Shown: piece after piece, positions 25,084-34,548 of the stretch
Numbering within the stretch: the stretch's first letter is position 1
Layout of the letters: each line of letters begins with the position of its first letter
DNA from: Opitutia bacterium UBA4506
Lineage (GTDB): Bacteria > Verrucomicrobiota > Verrucomicrobiia > Opitutales > Puniceicoccaceae
Assembly: GCA_002388665.1 (NCBI GenBank)
Contig: DGMY01000040.1
Coordinates: 11,782-75,781 of the forward strand
DNA: 64,000 nucleotides
Reading direction: 5' to 3'
The notes under the pieces: generated by a model
Told to the model about the DNA's origin: nothing
The model's database searches: none
What the model saw: only the letters and a program-made list of their open reading frames with translations
Made by a program: the position numbers and the translations under genes

Positions 25084-25829
25084 TAACAGACGGAAGCCCG
25101 GAGGGAGGGACGTCGAGAGATAAATACGGCTGCGACCCCGATCAGAGAGAGTACGAGTCCGGCTTGTGCAGGCTCAGGTACCACCTGGAAAGAGAAAGTG
25201 GCTGAATCGGTGACGATACCGTCAGTCACATGATCGCCAACCCACTCGAATGTGAAAGAGTAGGAACCCAACTCAGTGAACGCCCATTCAAGGTGAGTGT
25301 GTGACTCGGGCGCCAATGAAAGTGAGTTTCCAAATGCGGTGGATCCCGCATTGTAGGTAGAGAAGGCCACGTCGGCGACACTGGTACCGGCTAAATTCGT
25401 GGTGTATAGTGCAGCCTCTGCTCCGCCTGGTGTTGACCATCCAGTTAGGGTTATCGTCAAGTTGCCATTCCAATTGTCCGCGTTGAGTTCTTCGGTGGCG
25501 AAACCAAGGTTCGGCTGGTAGGTCGCTGAGCCGGCGGTATAGATGAAAGATCCATCGGGTAGTCCAATTGCGGATGCGAGGCCGATTGGTGAGTTGCGAG
25601 TTGAAGTAACCTCGGCAACCATGCCGGCGGGCTCATATTCCCCTTCGCTCGCGAGCGGACTGCCGTCGACGGTTGCCCCAGCACCGATATGCCAGTGTGG
25701 TTCGAACTCGCCACCTTCATAGGCGATTCCGATGTCCCCGTGGCCCGAGGAGTACACGGAGGTTGCCGCATCTGCAGCAGATACTGAGATCGAGAGAGCA
25801 ACAGCTCCCACAACAAAGGTTGATTTCAT
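25083..25829 (-). CDS. PEP-CTERM protein with choice-of-anchor M-like domain
   Basis: A secreted protein of 248 residues. The signal peptide (MKSTFVVGAVALSISVSAAD) precedes a body with YSSGHGDIGIAYEGGEFEPH and HTHLEWAFTELGSYSFTFEW, which resembles the choice-of-anchor M family. The C-terminus is a PEP-CTERM sorting tail, VVPEPAQAGLVLSLIGV with a basic end. The ATG at 25829 is better than the upstream in-frame start, because it begins at the signal peptide. It is coupled with the pseudopilin by one base (TAGTG). The anchor domain suggests it binds a surface ligand, but no ligand can be named. Confidence 0.85.
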   Translation of the reverse strand: MKSTFVVGAVALSISVSAADAATSVYSSGHGDIGIAYEGGEFEPHWHIGAGATVDGSPLASEGEYEPAGMVAEVTSTRNSPIGLASAIGLPDGSFIYTAGSATYQPNLGFATEELNADNWNGNLTITLTGWSTPGGAEAALYTTNLAGTSVADVAFSTYNAGSTAFGNSLSLAPESHTHLEWAFTELGSYSFTFEWVGDHVTDGIVTDSATFSFQVVPEPAQAGLVLSLIGVAAVFISRRPSLRASVC

Positions 25830-25927
25830 TGTCATGCAGTATCGTTTAGGTTTACTGAAAGTTACTTGCAATACTAAATGAAAGAAACTTTCATTTTGAT
25901 TTGGCTACAGGACCAAAGGGGCTGGAG

Positions 25928-27667
25928 CTAAACGGATCGTCGCCAGTCGACCAGTTCCCCGCGCACGGATTCTCGTCCCCGCCACCACGAACGATTGAGC
26001 CGCATGGCCAGGTCAATCTCCTCATGAATCGGTGGCATATGATCGGCCATGCGCCAACCGATGACTTGGATTCCCTCAGCGCCGGGAAGCTGAAACCGGA
26101 TATGGTCTTTTCCCATTAAGCGAGGCGGTTCGCTCAATTGGACACCGTGAACGGCAATGATCGGCTCTGGATTCTTTTGTCCAAATGGTCCGAGGGATTC
26201 GATTTCCAAAATTTGCTGCCTCGAAATGGAAGTCGGTTCAGTGATGGCGTCGATCCGTAAAGTTTTCGGTGGGATCTTACCGCTGCAAATCTCCTGAACC
26301 GATTTGTCGAAAGCCTTGGCGAACTCCGGGATCATATCCTCCTCAATACTCAATCCCATCGCGGCGGGATGCCCGCCCCATTTGGGAGGTTGCACCTCAC
26401 AGTTTTGCATGACCTCGAGGAGATTGAGACCTGAAATTCCACGGCCCGATCCTTTGAATCCCGAACCGTCCCATCCGAGAACGATGGCAGGGCGGTGAAA
26501 CTGTCGAGAGAGGCGGCCGGCGACGATACCGACAACGCCGGGATGCCACTCTTTTCCCCAGACCACGATACCCATTGGCGGATCTCCTGCGATCTGTTCA
26601 AGCGCCTGGTCGATGACTCTGCGTTCAAGACTCCGTCGTTCACTGTTAATTGAATCGAGTTTGCGGGCGAGGTCGAAGGCGAGTCGATTGTCTCCAGTGA
26701 GGAGGAGGTCGAGGGCCAGAGATCCATTTTCTATCCGACCACCGGCGTTGATGCGAGGCCCTAAGCGAAAGCCTATATCTGAGCAATTCAGGGGGTTGTT
26801 TACATCGACATCAGATACCTGAAGTAGCGCGCGAAGCCCATGGTTGTTGGTCGCCGCCAGTTGTTTAAGACCGTGATGAACGAAGATACGGTTTTCACCC
26901 TGCAGAGGAACAAGATCAGCAACGGTGCCTAATGCAACTAGATCCAGCAGATCCTTCAGGTTTACTTTGTCCCGCGCCCCGCCAAATTCATTCTCCCAGT
27001 AGCGAAGAAGAGCGTGTACTAGTTTAAAGACTAAACCAACCGTGCAGTGGTTCTGAAATTGAGGTTGGAGTTGGTCCGGTAGATGCGGGTTAATGATCAG
27101 GCAAGAATCTGGTAAAGTGGGCTGGTCATCGCGTGAGTGGTGATCGACGACGATAGTGGTCGTACCTTGCTTAGCGATCCACTCCAATTCAGAGTCTGAA
27201 CGAGTGCCGCAGTCGAGTACCATGAGTAAATCAGGGGCATTCTCCGAGAAAGATCGCTCTAAGGCGGTATGGCTTAACCCATATCCTTCTTCCATGCGAT
27301 CGGGTATAAAGTTTTGTGTAGTACCACCTAGGCCTGCAATCGCTCGAGCAAGTAGGGCGGCGCTTGAAATTCCATCAACGTCGTAGTCGGAAAAGATGCC
27401 GATTGTTTTATTGTCCCGGATGAACTGCGCCAGAATTTTGGCTGATTGTTCGCAAAAGCGGAGTTCATGGGGGTCAATAATGTGTTCGAGCCGGGGAGAA
27501 ATCCATTCCTCTGAGGTTTCCGTGCAATTTTCCAGACGTTGGAGGAGTATTCTTGAGACAAAGAGTGACAGGCCGGTGCTTGCTTTGATTAAGTCAACCT
27601 CGCCCTGAGGGAGGTCTTTGGTTTTCCAAATTTCGTAAGAACTTGTAGTAGGCGTTTTTGCTGACAT
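25928..27667 (-). CDS. recJ: Single-stranded-DNA exonuclease RecJ
   Basis: RecJ degrades single-stranded DNA 5' to 3' in recombination and mismatch repair. The 579-residue protein has the DHH-superfamily metal motifs: FSDYDVDG with Asp94, Asp96 and Asp98, then VLDCGTR near residue 150 and DHHS at about 175-178. The DHHA1-type region with VGIVAGRLSRQFHRPAIVLG and the GRGISG turn follow, then an OB-fold-like tail. The ATG has no ambiguity. It is divergent from the coiled-coil HTH protein gene. A phosphodiesterase role instead of RecJ is unlikely because the length and DHHA1 region fit RecJ. Confidence 0.96.
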   Translation of the reverse strand: MSAKTPTTSSYEIWKTKDLPQGEVDLIKASTGLSLFVSRILLQRLENCTETSEEWISPRLEHIIDPHELRFCEQSAKILAQFIRDNKTIGIFSDYDVDGISSAALLARAIAGLGGTTQNFIPDRMEEGYGLSHTALERSFSENAPDLLMVLDCGTRSDSELEWIAKQGTTTIVVDHHSRDDQPTLPDSCLIINPHLPDQLQPQFQNHCTVGLVFKLVHALLRYWENEFGGARDKVNLKDLLDLVALGTVADLVPLQGENRIFVHHGLKQLAATNNHGLRALLQVSDVDVNNPLNCSDIGFRLGPRINAGGRIENGSLALDLLLTGDNRLAFDLARKLDSINSERRSLERRVIDQALEQIAGDPPMGIVVWGKEWHPGVVGIVAGRLSRQFHRPAIVLGWDGSGFKGSGRGISGLNLLEVMQNCEVQPPKWGGHPAAMGLSIEEDMIPEFAKAFDKSVQEICSGKIPPKTLRIDAITEPTSISRQQILEIESLGPFGQKNPEPIIAVHGVQLSEPPRLMGKDHIRFQLPGAEGIQVIGWRMADHMPPIHEEIDLAMRLNRSWWRGRESVRGELVDWRRSV

Positions 27668-27795
27668 GCGCTGGAAAAGGAATGTAAATCTAGTAAAATG
27701 TATGAAAATCAGAAAAGGAACTTGATTTTTTCTGTTTTAGGGATTGTCTAAGCAAATCTTCGGATAAATTTGTTTTCGAAAAGACAGAAAAAATT

Positions 27796-28188
27796 ATGAC
27801 ACAAGATATCACTAGCGAAATTCGCCGATTGGAACAAGAAGCTGCAAAGCTTGAGAAGCAGAAGGCTGACCTCATGAAGAAGCAAGAGGAGCAAGAACAG
27901 CAGTTGAAAAAGCTGGACAGCCTCGTTGACCAAAGCGGTTACGACACTGCAAAGCAGTTGATCGAAGCACTGATGGTTCGCTTTAAGATCTCGCCATCCC
28001 AGTTGAATAAGAAGTCTTCTCCGATTGCTGGCACTCGTACCCGCACCCGTGTGACTGCAGAGTTGCGTGACGGCGTTCGTTCGGACCTGGCAGCAGGGAT
28101 GTCCAAGACCAACGTGGGCAAGAAGTATGGCATCAGCTATCTTGTTGTTCGTGGTGTTGAGACTGGCAAGTACGACAAACTTTCTTAA
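27796..28188 (+). CDS. Coiled-coil protein with C-terminal HTH-like region (possible nucleoid protein)
   Basis: A basic 130-residue protein. The N-terminal 50 residues are a charged heptad-like coiled coil (SEIRRLEQEAAKLEKQKADL and onward), followed by a short linker, a basic patch and a C-terminal helix-turn-helix-like end (DLAAGMSKTNVGKKYGISYL, then VVRGVETGKY). The order oligomerising coil then DNA-binding end recalls H-NS-type nucleoid proteins by architecture only; I find no sequence evidence for homology. A strong terminator follows immediately and it stands alone, divergent from recJ, which is typical of an abundant structural protein. Function remains unknown. Confidence 0.75.
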   Translation: MTQDITSEIRRLEQEAAKLEKQKADLMKKQEEQEQQLKKLDSLVDQSGYDTAKQLIEALMVRFKISPSQLNKKSSPIAGTRTRTRVTAELRDGVRSDLAAGMSKTNVGKKYGISYLVVRGVETGKYDKLS

Positions 28189-28231
28189 GGAACTGAGAGG
28201 GCGGCTACCGTCGTACCTCTTAACGACTTTC

Positions 28232-28265
28232 AAAATGGCGGAACTTCGGTTCCGCCATTTTTTTT
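28232..28265 (+). terminator. Strong intrinsic terminator
   Basis: A perfect GC-rich stem, arms near 28232-28244 and 28249-28261, with a TTCG tetraloop and a run of at least eight T. It ends the coiled-coil HTH transcript. The UUCG loop makes it exceptionally stable. Confidence 0.92.
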
Positions 28266-28321
28266 GCTCACGGAATCTTGACTCGAATTGAAACGGAGGA
28301 TTTAACTCTCTGCTTTCCCGT

Positions 28322-28395
28322 AGCCCGGTGGTGTAATGGTAGCACAACTGATTCTGGTTCAGTTTGTCGGGGTTCAAATCCCTGCCGGGCTGCCA
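28322..28395 (+). tRNA. tRNA-Gln (anticodon CTG)
   Basis: A full cloverleaf of 74 nt including an encoded CCA. The acceptor stem AGCCCGG pairs with CCGGGCT, the D-loop has GTAATGGTAG, the anticodon stem ACTGA/TCAGT encloses the loop TTCTGGT with anticodon CTG, and the T-loop is TTCAAAT. It reads CAG codons. It sits between the coiled-coil protein and coaD. Confidence 0.95.
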
Positions 28396-28454
28396 CGCCG
28401 AATCGCTCGCCAGCGATGTAGTTGTGAGAGTTCCCATCTTTGACGGAATCCGCT

Positions 28455-28943
28455 CTATTGGTTTGTCGGACCGTGAAATTTTTCGCGAAGTGCTTTGTGA
28501 ACGTTTGCGGGGACCAGGTGGGTCTCTTTTTCGGTGTAGCGGGCTACCTGTTTAATTAACGCCGAGCTCGTGTAGAAGAACTTTTCGTTGGGCATTAAAA
28601 AAATGGTTTCGATGGATTCATCGAGATTCCGATTCATCTGCGCCATCTGAAACTCGTATTCGAAGTCGGAAATGGCCCGGAGCCCTCGAATCAATGCTTG
28701 TGCACCTCGTTTACGGGCAAAATCGACAACGAGGCCCTCTAGCGCACACACTTCGAATTGATCGGTGTCCACGCAGTCCCGAATCAATTGAATCCGCTCT
28801 TCAATCGAAAATATCGGGTTCTTTGGTCCGTTATGAGCCACTGCAACGATGACGCGGTCGAAGAGTACGGAAGCTCTTGTAAGGACATCTAAATGGCCGT
28901 TGGTGATCGGATCAAAAGTTCCCGGATAGAGGGCGATTTTCAT
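28455..28943 (-). CDS. coaD: Phosphopantetheine adenylyltransferase
   Basis: CoaD transfers AMP to 4'-phosphopantetheine to make dephospho-CoA, the penultimate step of coenzyme A synthesis. The 162-residue product starts with the nucleotidyltransferase motif YPGTFDPITNGHLDVL (the TxGH equivalent), followed by the substrate-binding GLRAISDFEYEFQMAQMNRNL and the C-terminal YTSSALIKQVARY. Length and motifs are all standard. It stands alone between tRNA-Gln and a tRNA-Gly gene. The start ATG at 28943 has no rival. Confidence 0.97.
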   Translation of the reverse strand: MKIALYPGTFDPITNGHLDVLTRASVLFDRVIVAVAHNGPKNPIFSIEERIQLIRDCVDTDQFEVCALEGLVVDFARKRGAQALIRGLRAISDFEYEFQMAQMNRNLDESIETIFLMPNEKFFYTSSALIKQVARYTEKETHLVPANVHKALREKFHGPTNQ

Positions 28944-29152
28944 AGTCGATGGATATCAGCCGAAAAGCAGAAAGGCAATTCGATAGCCTTTGTCGAAGCG
29001 AGGCTTGAGTCGAATTGCCCCAAAACAGGGTTCGCTTCTGGAAAACAATTTCTGGCCTTCCAGATCAAGTGACTGCCTCGGAACCGATTGCTGCGAGCCT
29101 CATCAGTAATGGGAGAGGTCACTACGGTCGTTTCGCGGTTGTTTCGGCAATC

Positions 29153-29227
29153 TGGTGCGGGCGGAGGGAGTCGAACCCTCGTCTCAACCTTGGGAAGGTC
29201 ACATAATAGCCGTTATACGACGCCCGC
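29153..29227 (-). tRNA. tRNA-Gly (anticodon CCC)
   Basis: A complete cloverleaf of 75 nt with encoded CCA. On the minus strand the acceptor stem is GCGGGCG/CGCCCGC, the anticodon stem is TGACC/GGTTG with two G-T pairs, and the 7-nt loop TTCCCAA gives anticodon CCC, reading GGG codons. The T-loop reads TTCGACT. Confidence 0.93.
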
Positions 29228-29313
29228 CAGATTCTCGATGTAGATGAAGCTATGGATCAGACTTTAGAAACTGTACTCGGTCAAGGGGGAATGCTGATTC
29301 CGCGTAAGCGAAA

Positions 29314-32300
29314 TCAAGCACTCGCAGTGACCGCCTCGAGTTTCTCGCTGACAGCAAACACGGGTTCGGGCTGTCCTTCCAGAGGGTGAGGGAGAACCTT
29401 CCAGAATTTGGAGACGGAGGCCTTCCAATTCTTCAAGATTTCCTTGGCCTGTGGACTGGATGACAGGGACGCGTGCAATTCGATCAGCTTCTTTAAGGCT
29501 GCGATCTCGTCATTGTTGTCGAGACGGATCGGGCTGACCATCTCGGGATTGTAGCGTTCCTCAAATTGATTGTTCTCGTCGTAGATGAAGGCGAGACCTC
29601 CACTCATTCCGGCGCCGAAATTGGTCCCGGTTTCGCCGAGTACGACAACGGTACCACCGGTCATGTATTCGCAGCCATGGTCACCCATGCCTTCGACGAC
29701 CGCGGTGCCTCCACTGTTGCGAACTGCAAAGCGTTCACCTGCTTGGCCGGCAGCGAAGAGGAAACCTCCGGTCGATCCGTACATGCAGGTGTTGCCGACA
29801 ACGATATTGTCTTTCCAGACGAAGTTCGCGTCTTCAGACGGGCGTACGATAATCTCGCCGCCATTCATTCCCTTGCCGACGTAGTCATTGGCTTCGCCGA
29901 GAAGCGTCAGGCGAATCCCCTGAACGAGGAATGTACCAAAGCTTTGGCCGGCGCTGCCCTTGAAGATCAGATCCATGGTTCCGGCAGGCATGCCGGAATT
30001 ACCGTGCATATAGGCGACCTCCCCGGACAGGTGGGTGCCGATATTGCGGTGGATGTTCTTTACCTTGTAGGTGCGGGAGAATTTCGGTGCGAGGTGAGTG
30101 ACCGTCTCGATCGCTTCTTGTAGAATCTGATCGTCGATTGAACCCTCATTCCCAATCCGGTCATTCCGTTCGCGGGTATGAATCCGCGAAAGAACTCCGC
30201 TTGGATCAGGGTTGTGAAGAAGTCCGGCGAAGTTGATCGTCGATGTCTTCGGATTTTTTGGATCCTGGACCTGCTCGAGTAGATCGGTACGGCCTACCAA
30301 TTCGTCAATCGTGGCAACGCCCAAGTTGGCCATTACCCGCCGTACGTCTTCGGCGACGGCGTTGAAGTAGTTGACGAGATTTTCGGGCTTACCCTTGAAC
30401 TTTTTGCGCAAGTCTTCGCGCTGGGTAGCGACACCGACTGGGCAAGTGTTTTTATGACATACGCGGAACATCGCGCAACCGGCGGCAATCAGGGCTGCAG
30501 TTCCAAAGTTGTATTCTTCGGCCCCGAGGATCGCAGCAATGACGATATCGCGACCCGTCTTCATCCCGCCGTCGGTACGAAGAACTACCCGGCTGCGGAG
30601 ATCGTTCATCATGAGGACCTGGTGAGCTTCTGCCAGACCGATCTCCCATGCGGAACCCGCGTGCTTGATTGAGGACACGGGCGAGGCCCCGGTTCCACCG
30701 TCATGGCCGGAAATGAGGATCACATCGGCGTATGCCTTGGCGACACCCGCTGCGATTGTTCCTACGCCGGAGGAGGAGACCAGCTTCACGCAAACCTTCG
30801 CCCGCGGATTGACCTGCTTGAGGTCGTAGATGAGCTGAGCCAGATCCTCGATTGAATAGATGTCGTGGTGTGGTGGGGGTGAAATCAGAGTCACTCCCGG
30901 GACACTGAACCGGAGAGTGGCGATCAGGTCGGTTACCTTGTGGCCGGGCAGTTGTCCGCCCTCACCGGGCTTGGCTCCCTGGGCTACCTTGATCTCGATC
31001 TCCCGGGCATTGGCCAAGTAGGCCGCAGTCACACCGAAGCGTCCCGATGCGACCTGCTTGATCGCGCTATTGGCGCTGGTACCGTCCGGGCGGATGCGGA
31101 ATCGTTTTGGATCTTCACCACCTTCACCAGAATTGGATTTCCCTCCGATACTGTTCATCGCGATGGCGAGAGCCTCGTGTGTTTCGGGGGACACCGCACC
31201 GAGAGACATTCCGGCAGTTGTAAAGCGTCGTCGGATGTCTTCGATCGGCTCTACATCTTCGAGGGAAATTGGTCTCGTGAGGTAGCGGAATTTGAGCAAA
31301 TCGCGAACCGCTAGAGTCGGGTGATTCTCGCTGGCTTCCTTGAAGGGGAGGAAACGGTCGAATTTTTTGGAATCCCCGCGGAAAATCTTGTTCATGCCAC
31401 CGACGACCTTGGAATTCCAGCCATGGAACTCGGCCGCGCCGCGTTTAACCACACTGTAGTACCCTTCGTCCCATAGCTCTGCCGGTTCCTTGCCAAAGGC
31501 CTTGGAGTGGCGCGCCAGCGTCTCGTCGCAAATTTGTGGGTAGCCGAGACCGCTCACTGGGCAGGCACAGCCCCGGAAGCACTCGCGAATGACCGGATAG
31601 CTAATTCCGACAGCTTCGAAAACCTGAGCACCCTGATAGCTGAAGAGGGTACTGATTCCCATCTTCGACATGATCTTGAGAATGCCCTTGTCCACAGCCT
31701 TGCGGTAGTTGGCGAGAGCGGTCTTTCCTTCGATCGGTGACTCTTCTTCGGCGCCCATGCGTACGAGAAGGTCCTGGGCGAACCAAGGGCTGACGGCATT
31801 CGCTCCAAATCCAAGAAGACAGGCGATTTGATGAACGTCGCGGGCTTCGGCGGTATCGACAATGATATCGCAGCGAAGACGTTTTCCAGCGCGTACGAGG
31901 CCCTGATGGACCGCACCAGTGGCGAGGAGCGATGGAATCGGGGCGCGTTTTGCAGAGATATTCCGATCTGAGAGGAGGACGAGCTTGGCACCGCCCTTGA
32001 CCGCCTCAACTGCCTCACTGACAAGTCGTTTGATCTCTTCGCCAAAGGATTCAGGATCGATGTCTGCGGGGAAGGTGGTGTCGATGACGACGTCCTTTCC
32101 GGCAAAGATCTTATTCTTCCGAATGGCGTTGAGTTCGTGTTCGAAGAGAAGAGGAGACTCGAGGGTGATGAACGGGTGCTCGTTCGAGAGCGGCTCAAAT
32201 AGACCCAGTTTACCTCCGAGGTTTACCTTTACCGACATCACCGAGCGCTCACGGAGTGAATCAATCGCTGGATTCGTGACCTGAGCAAACAGTTGACGGA

Positions 32301-33852
32301 AGTAGGAAAAGAGGAGACGGCTTCGTGATGAGAGAACCGCGAGGGGAGTATCGTCTCCCATGGATGCAATCGCCTCTTGACCAGTCTGGATCAGTGGCTT
32401 CAGGACGATTTCCTCTTCATCGGTGCTGTAACCATTGCAAACCCGAAGGGGAGTGATCCGCTTGCTGTCCACAGCGAGAGGCTCCAAGGCCTCATCCTCA
32501 GAGACCAAGTCGGAAAGGGGAGTGAGGGAGCGCTTGCACCAGTCTCCATAGTTCTCCTGGGCGGCGAGAACCTGCTTGATATCTGAATCCCGCAGGAATT
32601 TGTTGCCGACGATATCGACAGCAATCATCCGTCCGGGTCCAAGACGACCCGCTTCGACGACAGGAGAGCCCCAGTCGCGAATCAGTCCGGCTTCCGAACC
32701 GAGAACGACGTTCCCGTCTTCGTAAATTTTGTAGCGGCAAGGGCGCAAACCATTGCGGTCGAGAGCGCCGCCGACGTAGCGGCCGTCGGTGAAGGCCACC
32801 GCTGCGGGCCCGTCCCAAGGTTCCATCATTGCCGAATGGCAGCGGTAGAAGTCGCGCACATTTTCGGGGAGGTGGGGGTTGTTTTCCCAAGCCGACGGGA
32901 TCATCATGCTGACCCCGTGGAAACAGGTCCGCCCACCAACGCTGAGGAGTTGGAGGGTGTTGTCGAGACTTGTGGAGTCCGACATATCCGGTTGGATCAT
33001 GGGGCTGAGGTCCTTGTAGCGGTCGCCCCAGACTCCGTGGTTGTTGGAGAATTCTCTCGCCCGCATCAAGTTGCGGTTCCCCTTGATGGTATTGATCTCC
33101 CCGTTGTGGGCGAGCATCCGGTAGGGCTGCGCCTTCGACCAGTCTGGTAGTGTGTTGGTCGCAAAGCGCTGGTGGAAGACCGCAAATGCGGTTTCGTAGC
33201 GATCGGAGCGCAGGTCGATGAAGAACTGGCCGACCTGAGGTGCGTTCAGCAGCCCCTTGTAGGTGACGGTCCGGTGAGAAAAGCTGACGATATAGAAATC
33301 AGGGATATTTTTCTCACCTGCTTCCCGCATGGCGGCACGCATAGCGAGGAATAGCGCCCGCTCATAGGAGTCGCTGTCCATCTTTGGCGCGCGACTCACG
33401 AGACACTGGACAATCGCCGGGCGGGTCAGTTCCGCTTTCTTCCCGAGGCAGTCTGGATCCACAGGCACATCGCGCCATGCCAGGAAGTTCAGTCCCTCTT
33501 TCTCGACGGCGGATTCAATAATCTGTTTCGCGTGCGTCCGAGCGTACTCGTCGTTGCGCGGTAGAAAAATCATCCCGACCCCGAGATCCGTTTCCTCGTA
33601 GAGCGACTTTCCCTGCTCCTCGAGGAAGGAACTGAACAGCTTGTAGGGAATCTGGGTCATTACCCCCGCGCCATCTCCGGTCACGGCATCCGCATCGATT
33701 GCCCCACGGTGGGCAAGGTTCTTCAGGCCCTGGAGGGCTCGGTCCAACGTTGCGTAGGAGCGTTCGCCATGAATGTTGGCGATGAATCCGACGCCACAGG
33801 CGTCGTGTTCCTGATCTGGGTGATACAGCGGAGATGGATTGTCGAAAGTCAT
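29314..33852 (-). CDS. gltB: Glutamate synthase large subunit
   Basis: GltB transfers the amide nitrogen of glutamine to 2-oxoglutarate to yield two glutamates. From the ATG at 33852 the protein has 1512 residues. It begins with a short propeptide before Cys19 in DACGVGF, the expected amidotransferase nucleophile after processing. The FMN- and 2-oxoglutarate-binding central domain has GGKSNSGEGGED, LPGHKVTDLIATLRFSVPGV and GHDGGTGASPVSSIKHAG, and the Fe-S region has CHKNTCPVGVATQ. The C-terminal GXGXG domain shows GGEIIVRPSED and VEGMGDHGCEYMTGG. No gltD is adjacent; a longer in-frame start exists at 33894. Confidence 0.97.
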   Translation of the reverse strand: MTFDNPSPLYHPDQEHDACGVGFIANIHGERSYATLDRALQGLKNLAHRGAIDADAVTGDGAGVMTQIPYKLFSSFLEEQGKSLYEETDLGVGMIFLPRNDEYARTHAKQIIESAVEKEGLNFLAWRDVPVDPDCLGKKAELTRPAIVQCLVSRAPKMDSDSYERALFLAMRAAMREAGEKNIPDFYIVSFSHRTVTYKGLLNAPQVGQFFIDLRSDRYETAFAVFHQRFATNTLPDWSKAQPYRMLAHNGEINTIKGNRNLMRAREFSNNHGVWGDRYKDLSPMIQPDMSDSTSLDNTLQLLSVGGRTCFHGVSMMIPSAWENNPHLPENVRDFYRCHSAMMEPWDGPAAVAFTDGRYVGGALDRNGLRPCRYKIYEDGNVVLGSEAGLIRDWGSPVVEAGRLGPGRMIAVDIVGNKFLRDSDIKQVLAAQENYGDWCKRSLTPLSDLVSEDEALEPLAVDSKRITPLRVCNGYSTDEEEIVLKPLIQTGQEAIASMGDDTPLAVLSSRSRLLFSYFRQLFAQVTNPAIDSLRERSVMSVKVNLGGKLGLFEPLSNEHPFITLESPLLFEHELNAIRKNKIFAGKDVVIDTTFPADIDPESFGEEIKRLVSEAVEAVKGGAKLVLLSDRNISAKRAPIPSLLATGAVHQGLVRAGKRLRCDIIVDTAEARDVHQIACLLGFGANAVSPWFAQDLLVRMGAEEESPIEGKTALANYRKAVDKGILKIMSKMGISTLFSYQGAQVFEAVGISYPVIRECFRGCACPVSGLGYPQICDETLARHSKAFGKEPAELWDEGYYSVVKRGAAEFHGWNSKVVGGMNKIFRGDSKKFDRFLPFKEASENHPTLAVRDLLKFRYLTRPISLEDVEPIEDIRRRFTTAGMSLGAVSPETHEALAIAMNSIGGKSNSGEGGEDPKRFRIRPDGTSANSAIKQVASGRFGVTAAYLANAREIEIKVAQGAKPGEGGQLPGHKVTDLIATLRFSVPGVTLISPPPHHDIYSIEDLAQLIYDLKQVNPRAKVCVKLVSSSGVGTIAAGVAKAYADVILISGHDGGTGASPVSSIKHAGSAWEIGLAEAHQVLMMNDLRSRVVLRTDGGMKTGRDIVIAAILGAEEYNFGTAALIAAGCAMFRVCHKNTCPVGVATQREDLRKKFKGKPENLVNYFNAVAEDVRRVMANLGVATIDELVGRTDLLEQVQDPKNPKTSTINFAGLLHNPDPSGVLSRIHTRERNDRIGNEGSIDDQILQEAIETVTHLAPKFSRTYKVKNIHRNIGTHLSGEVAYMHGNSGMPAGTMDLIFKGSAGQSFGTFLVQGIRLTLLGEANDYVGKGMNGGEIIVRPSEDANFVWKDNIVVGNTCMYGSTGGFLFAAGQAGERFAVRNSGGTAVVEGMGDHGCEYMTGGTVVVLGETGTNFGAGMSGGLAFIYDENNQFEERYNPEMVSPIRLDNNDEIAALKKLIELHASLSSSPQAKEILKNWKASVSKFWKVLPHPLEGQPEPVFAVSEKLEAVTASA

Positions 33853-33998
33853 ACGTTCAAGTTCGTCGTTGGGCCGCACAATGCACTGAAGCACGGCCGG
33901 AATGAGTCCGAAAAGAGGAACTCTGAAAGAATCCCTCGTCGGAACGAAGCATTTTTTTTGCTAGATCCCCGGAATTCACCGAGGAAATGAAACTTTTC

Positions 33999-34328
33999 CT
34001 AAAAAAAGCGGACCGTTTGCGGATCTTCGCGACGGTGCGATGAGCAAGACTGGTTGGTTGGGTAGTCTGTGTCGGCGCTGCTTTTCTTTACCAATTCGTT
34101 GGCCACGAGGTAATTTTCAACCTCTTCGCCGCTTACGTCCGCGAGCATCACGCCATCAATCTCAACACAGGGAGAGAGGTGCTGACCGGAGCGGCGGACC
34201 ATCTCGTCGTAGAGAGAGCGATCGCCGATAATATCCAGGTCTTCGTATTCCAGATTGTATTTCTTCAAAATGGCGCGGACACCGCGGCTCCATCCGCAAG
34301 TTGGTTTCAAGTATGCTGTAATTTTCAT
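33999..34328 (-). CDS. Glutaredoxin-like protein with CGWS motif
   Basis: A 109-residue protein whose first 80 residues match the glutaredoxin fold: ITAYLKPTCGWSRGVRAILK with a single redox-relevant Cys in CGWS, then EYEDLDIIGDRSLYDEMVRR, and SPCVEIDGVMLADVSGEEVE. The conserved TVP stretch of glutaredoxins reads LSPCVEIDG here. The CGWS motif and single cysteine resemble monothiol glutaredoxins used in iron-sulphur cluster transfer. The final 25 residues (SSADTDYPTNQ onward) look unstructured and may be natural. It lies 146 bp from the gltB start; a redox partner is unknown. Confidence 0.75.
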   Translation of the reverse strand: MKITAYLKPTCGWSRGVRAILKKYNLEYEDLDIIGDRSLYDEMVRRSGQHLSPCVEIDGVMLADVSGEEVENYLVANELVKKSSADTDYPTNQSCSSHRREDPQTVRFF

Positions 34329-34548
34329 GGCTATCTGTAATTTATTCTAATTCGCGACAATGCAAACCTCCCTTAACAAGAGTGAAAATGAGGAAGGTGC
34401 AAGTTTGTGCATGCTTGAAGGTACTTTTTTTTGAAAAATCCACATCGAATTAGATCTGGGGCAGTGTTTGCTTGCGTTGTATGCAGACCGTCGGTTTAGG
34501 TTTTTGGTTTTCGCGTATGGGATCATCCAATTTCACCTTCGGGGACAC

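Noticed and set aside
27748..28437. 229-codon minus-strand ORF over the coiled-coil gene and tRNA-Gln
   Set aside because: It runs through the terminator and the tRNA, so it is an antisense artefact of the biased coiled-coil sequence.
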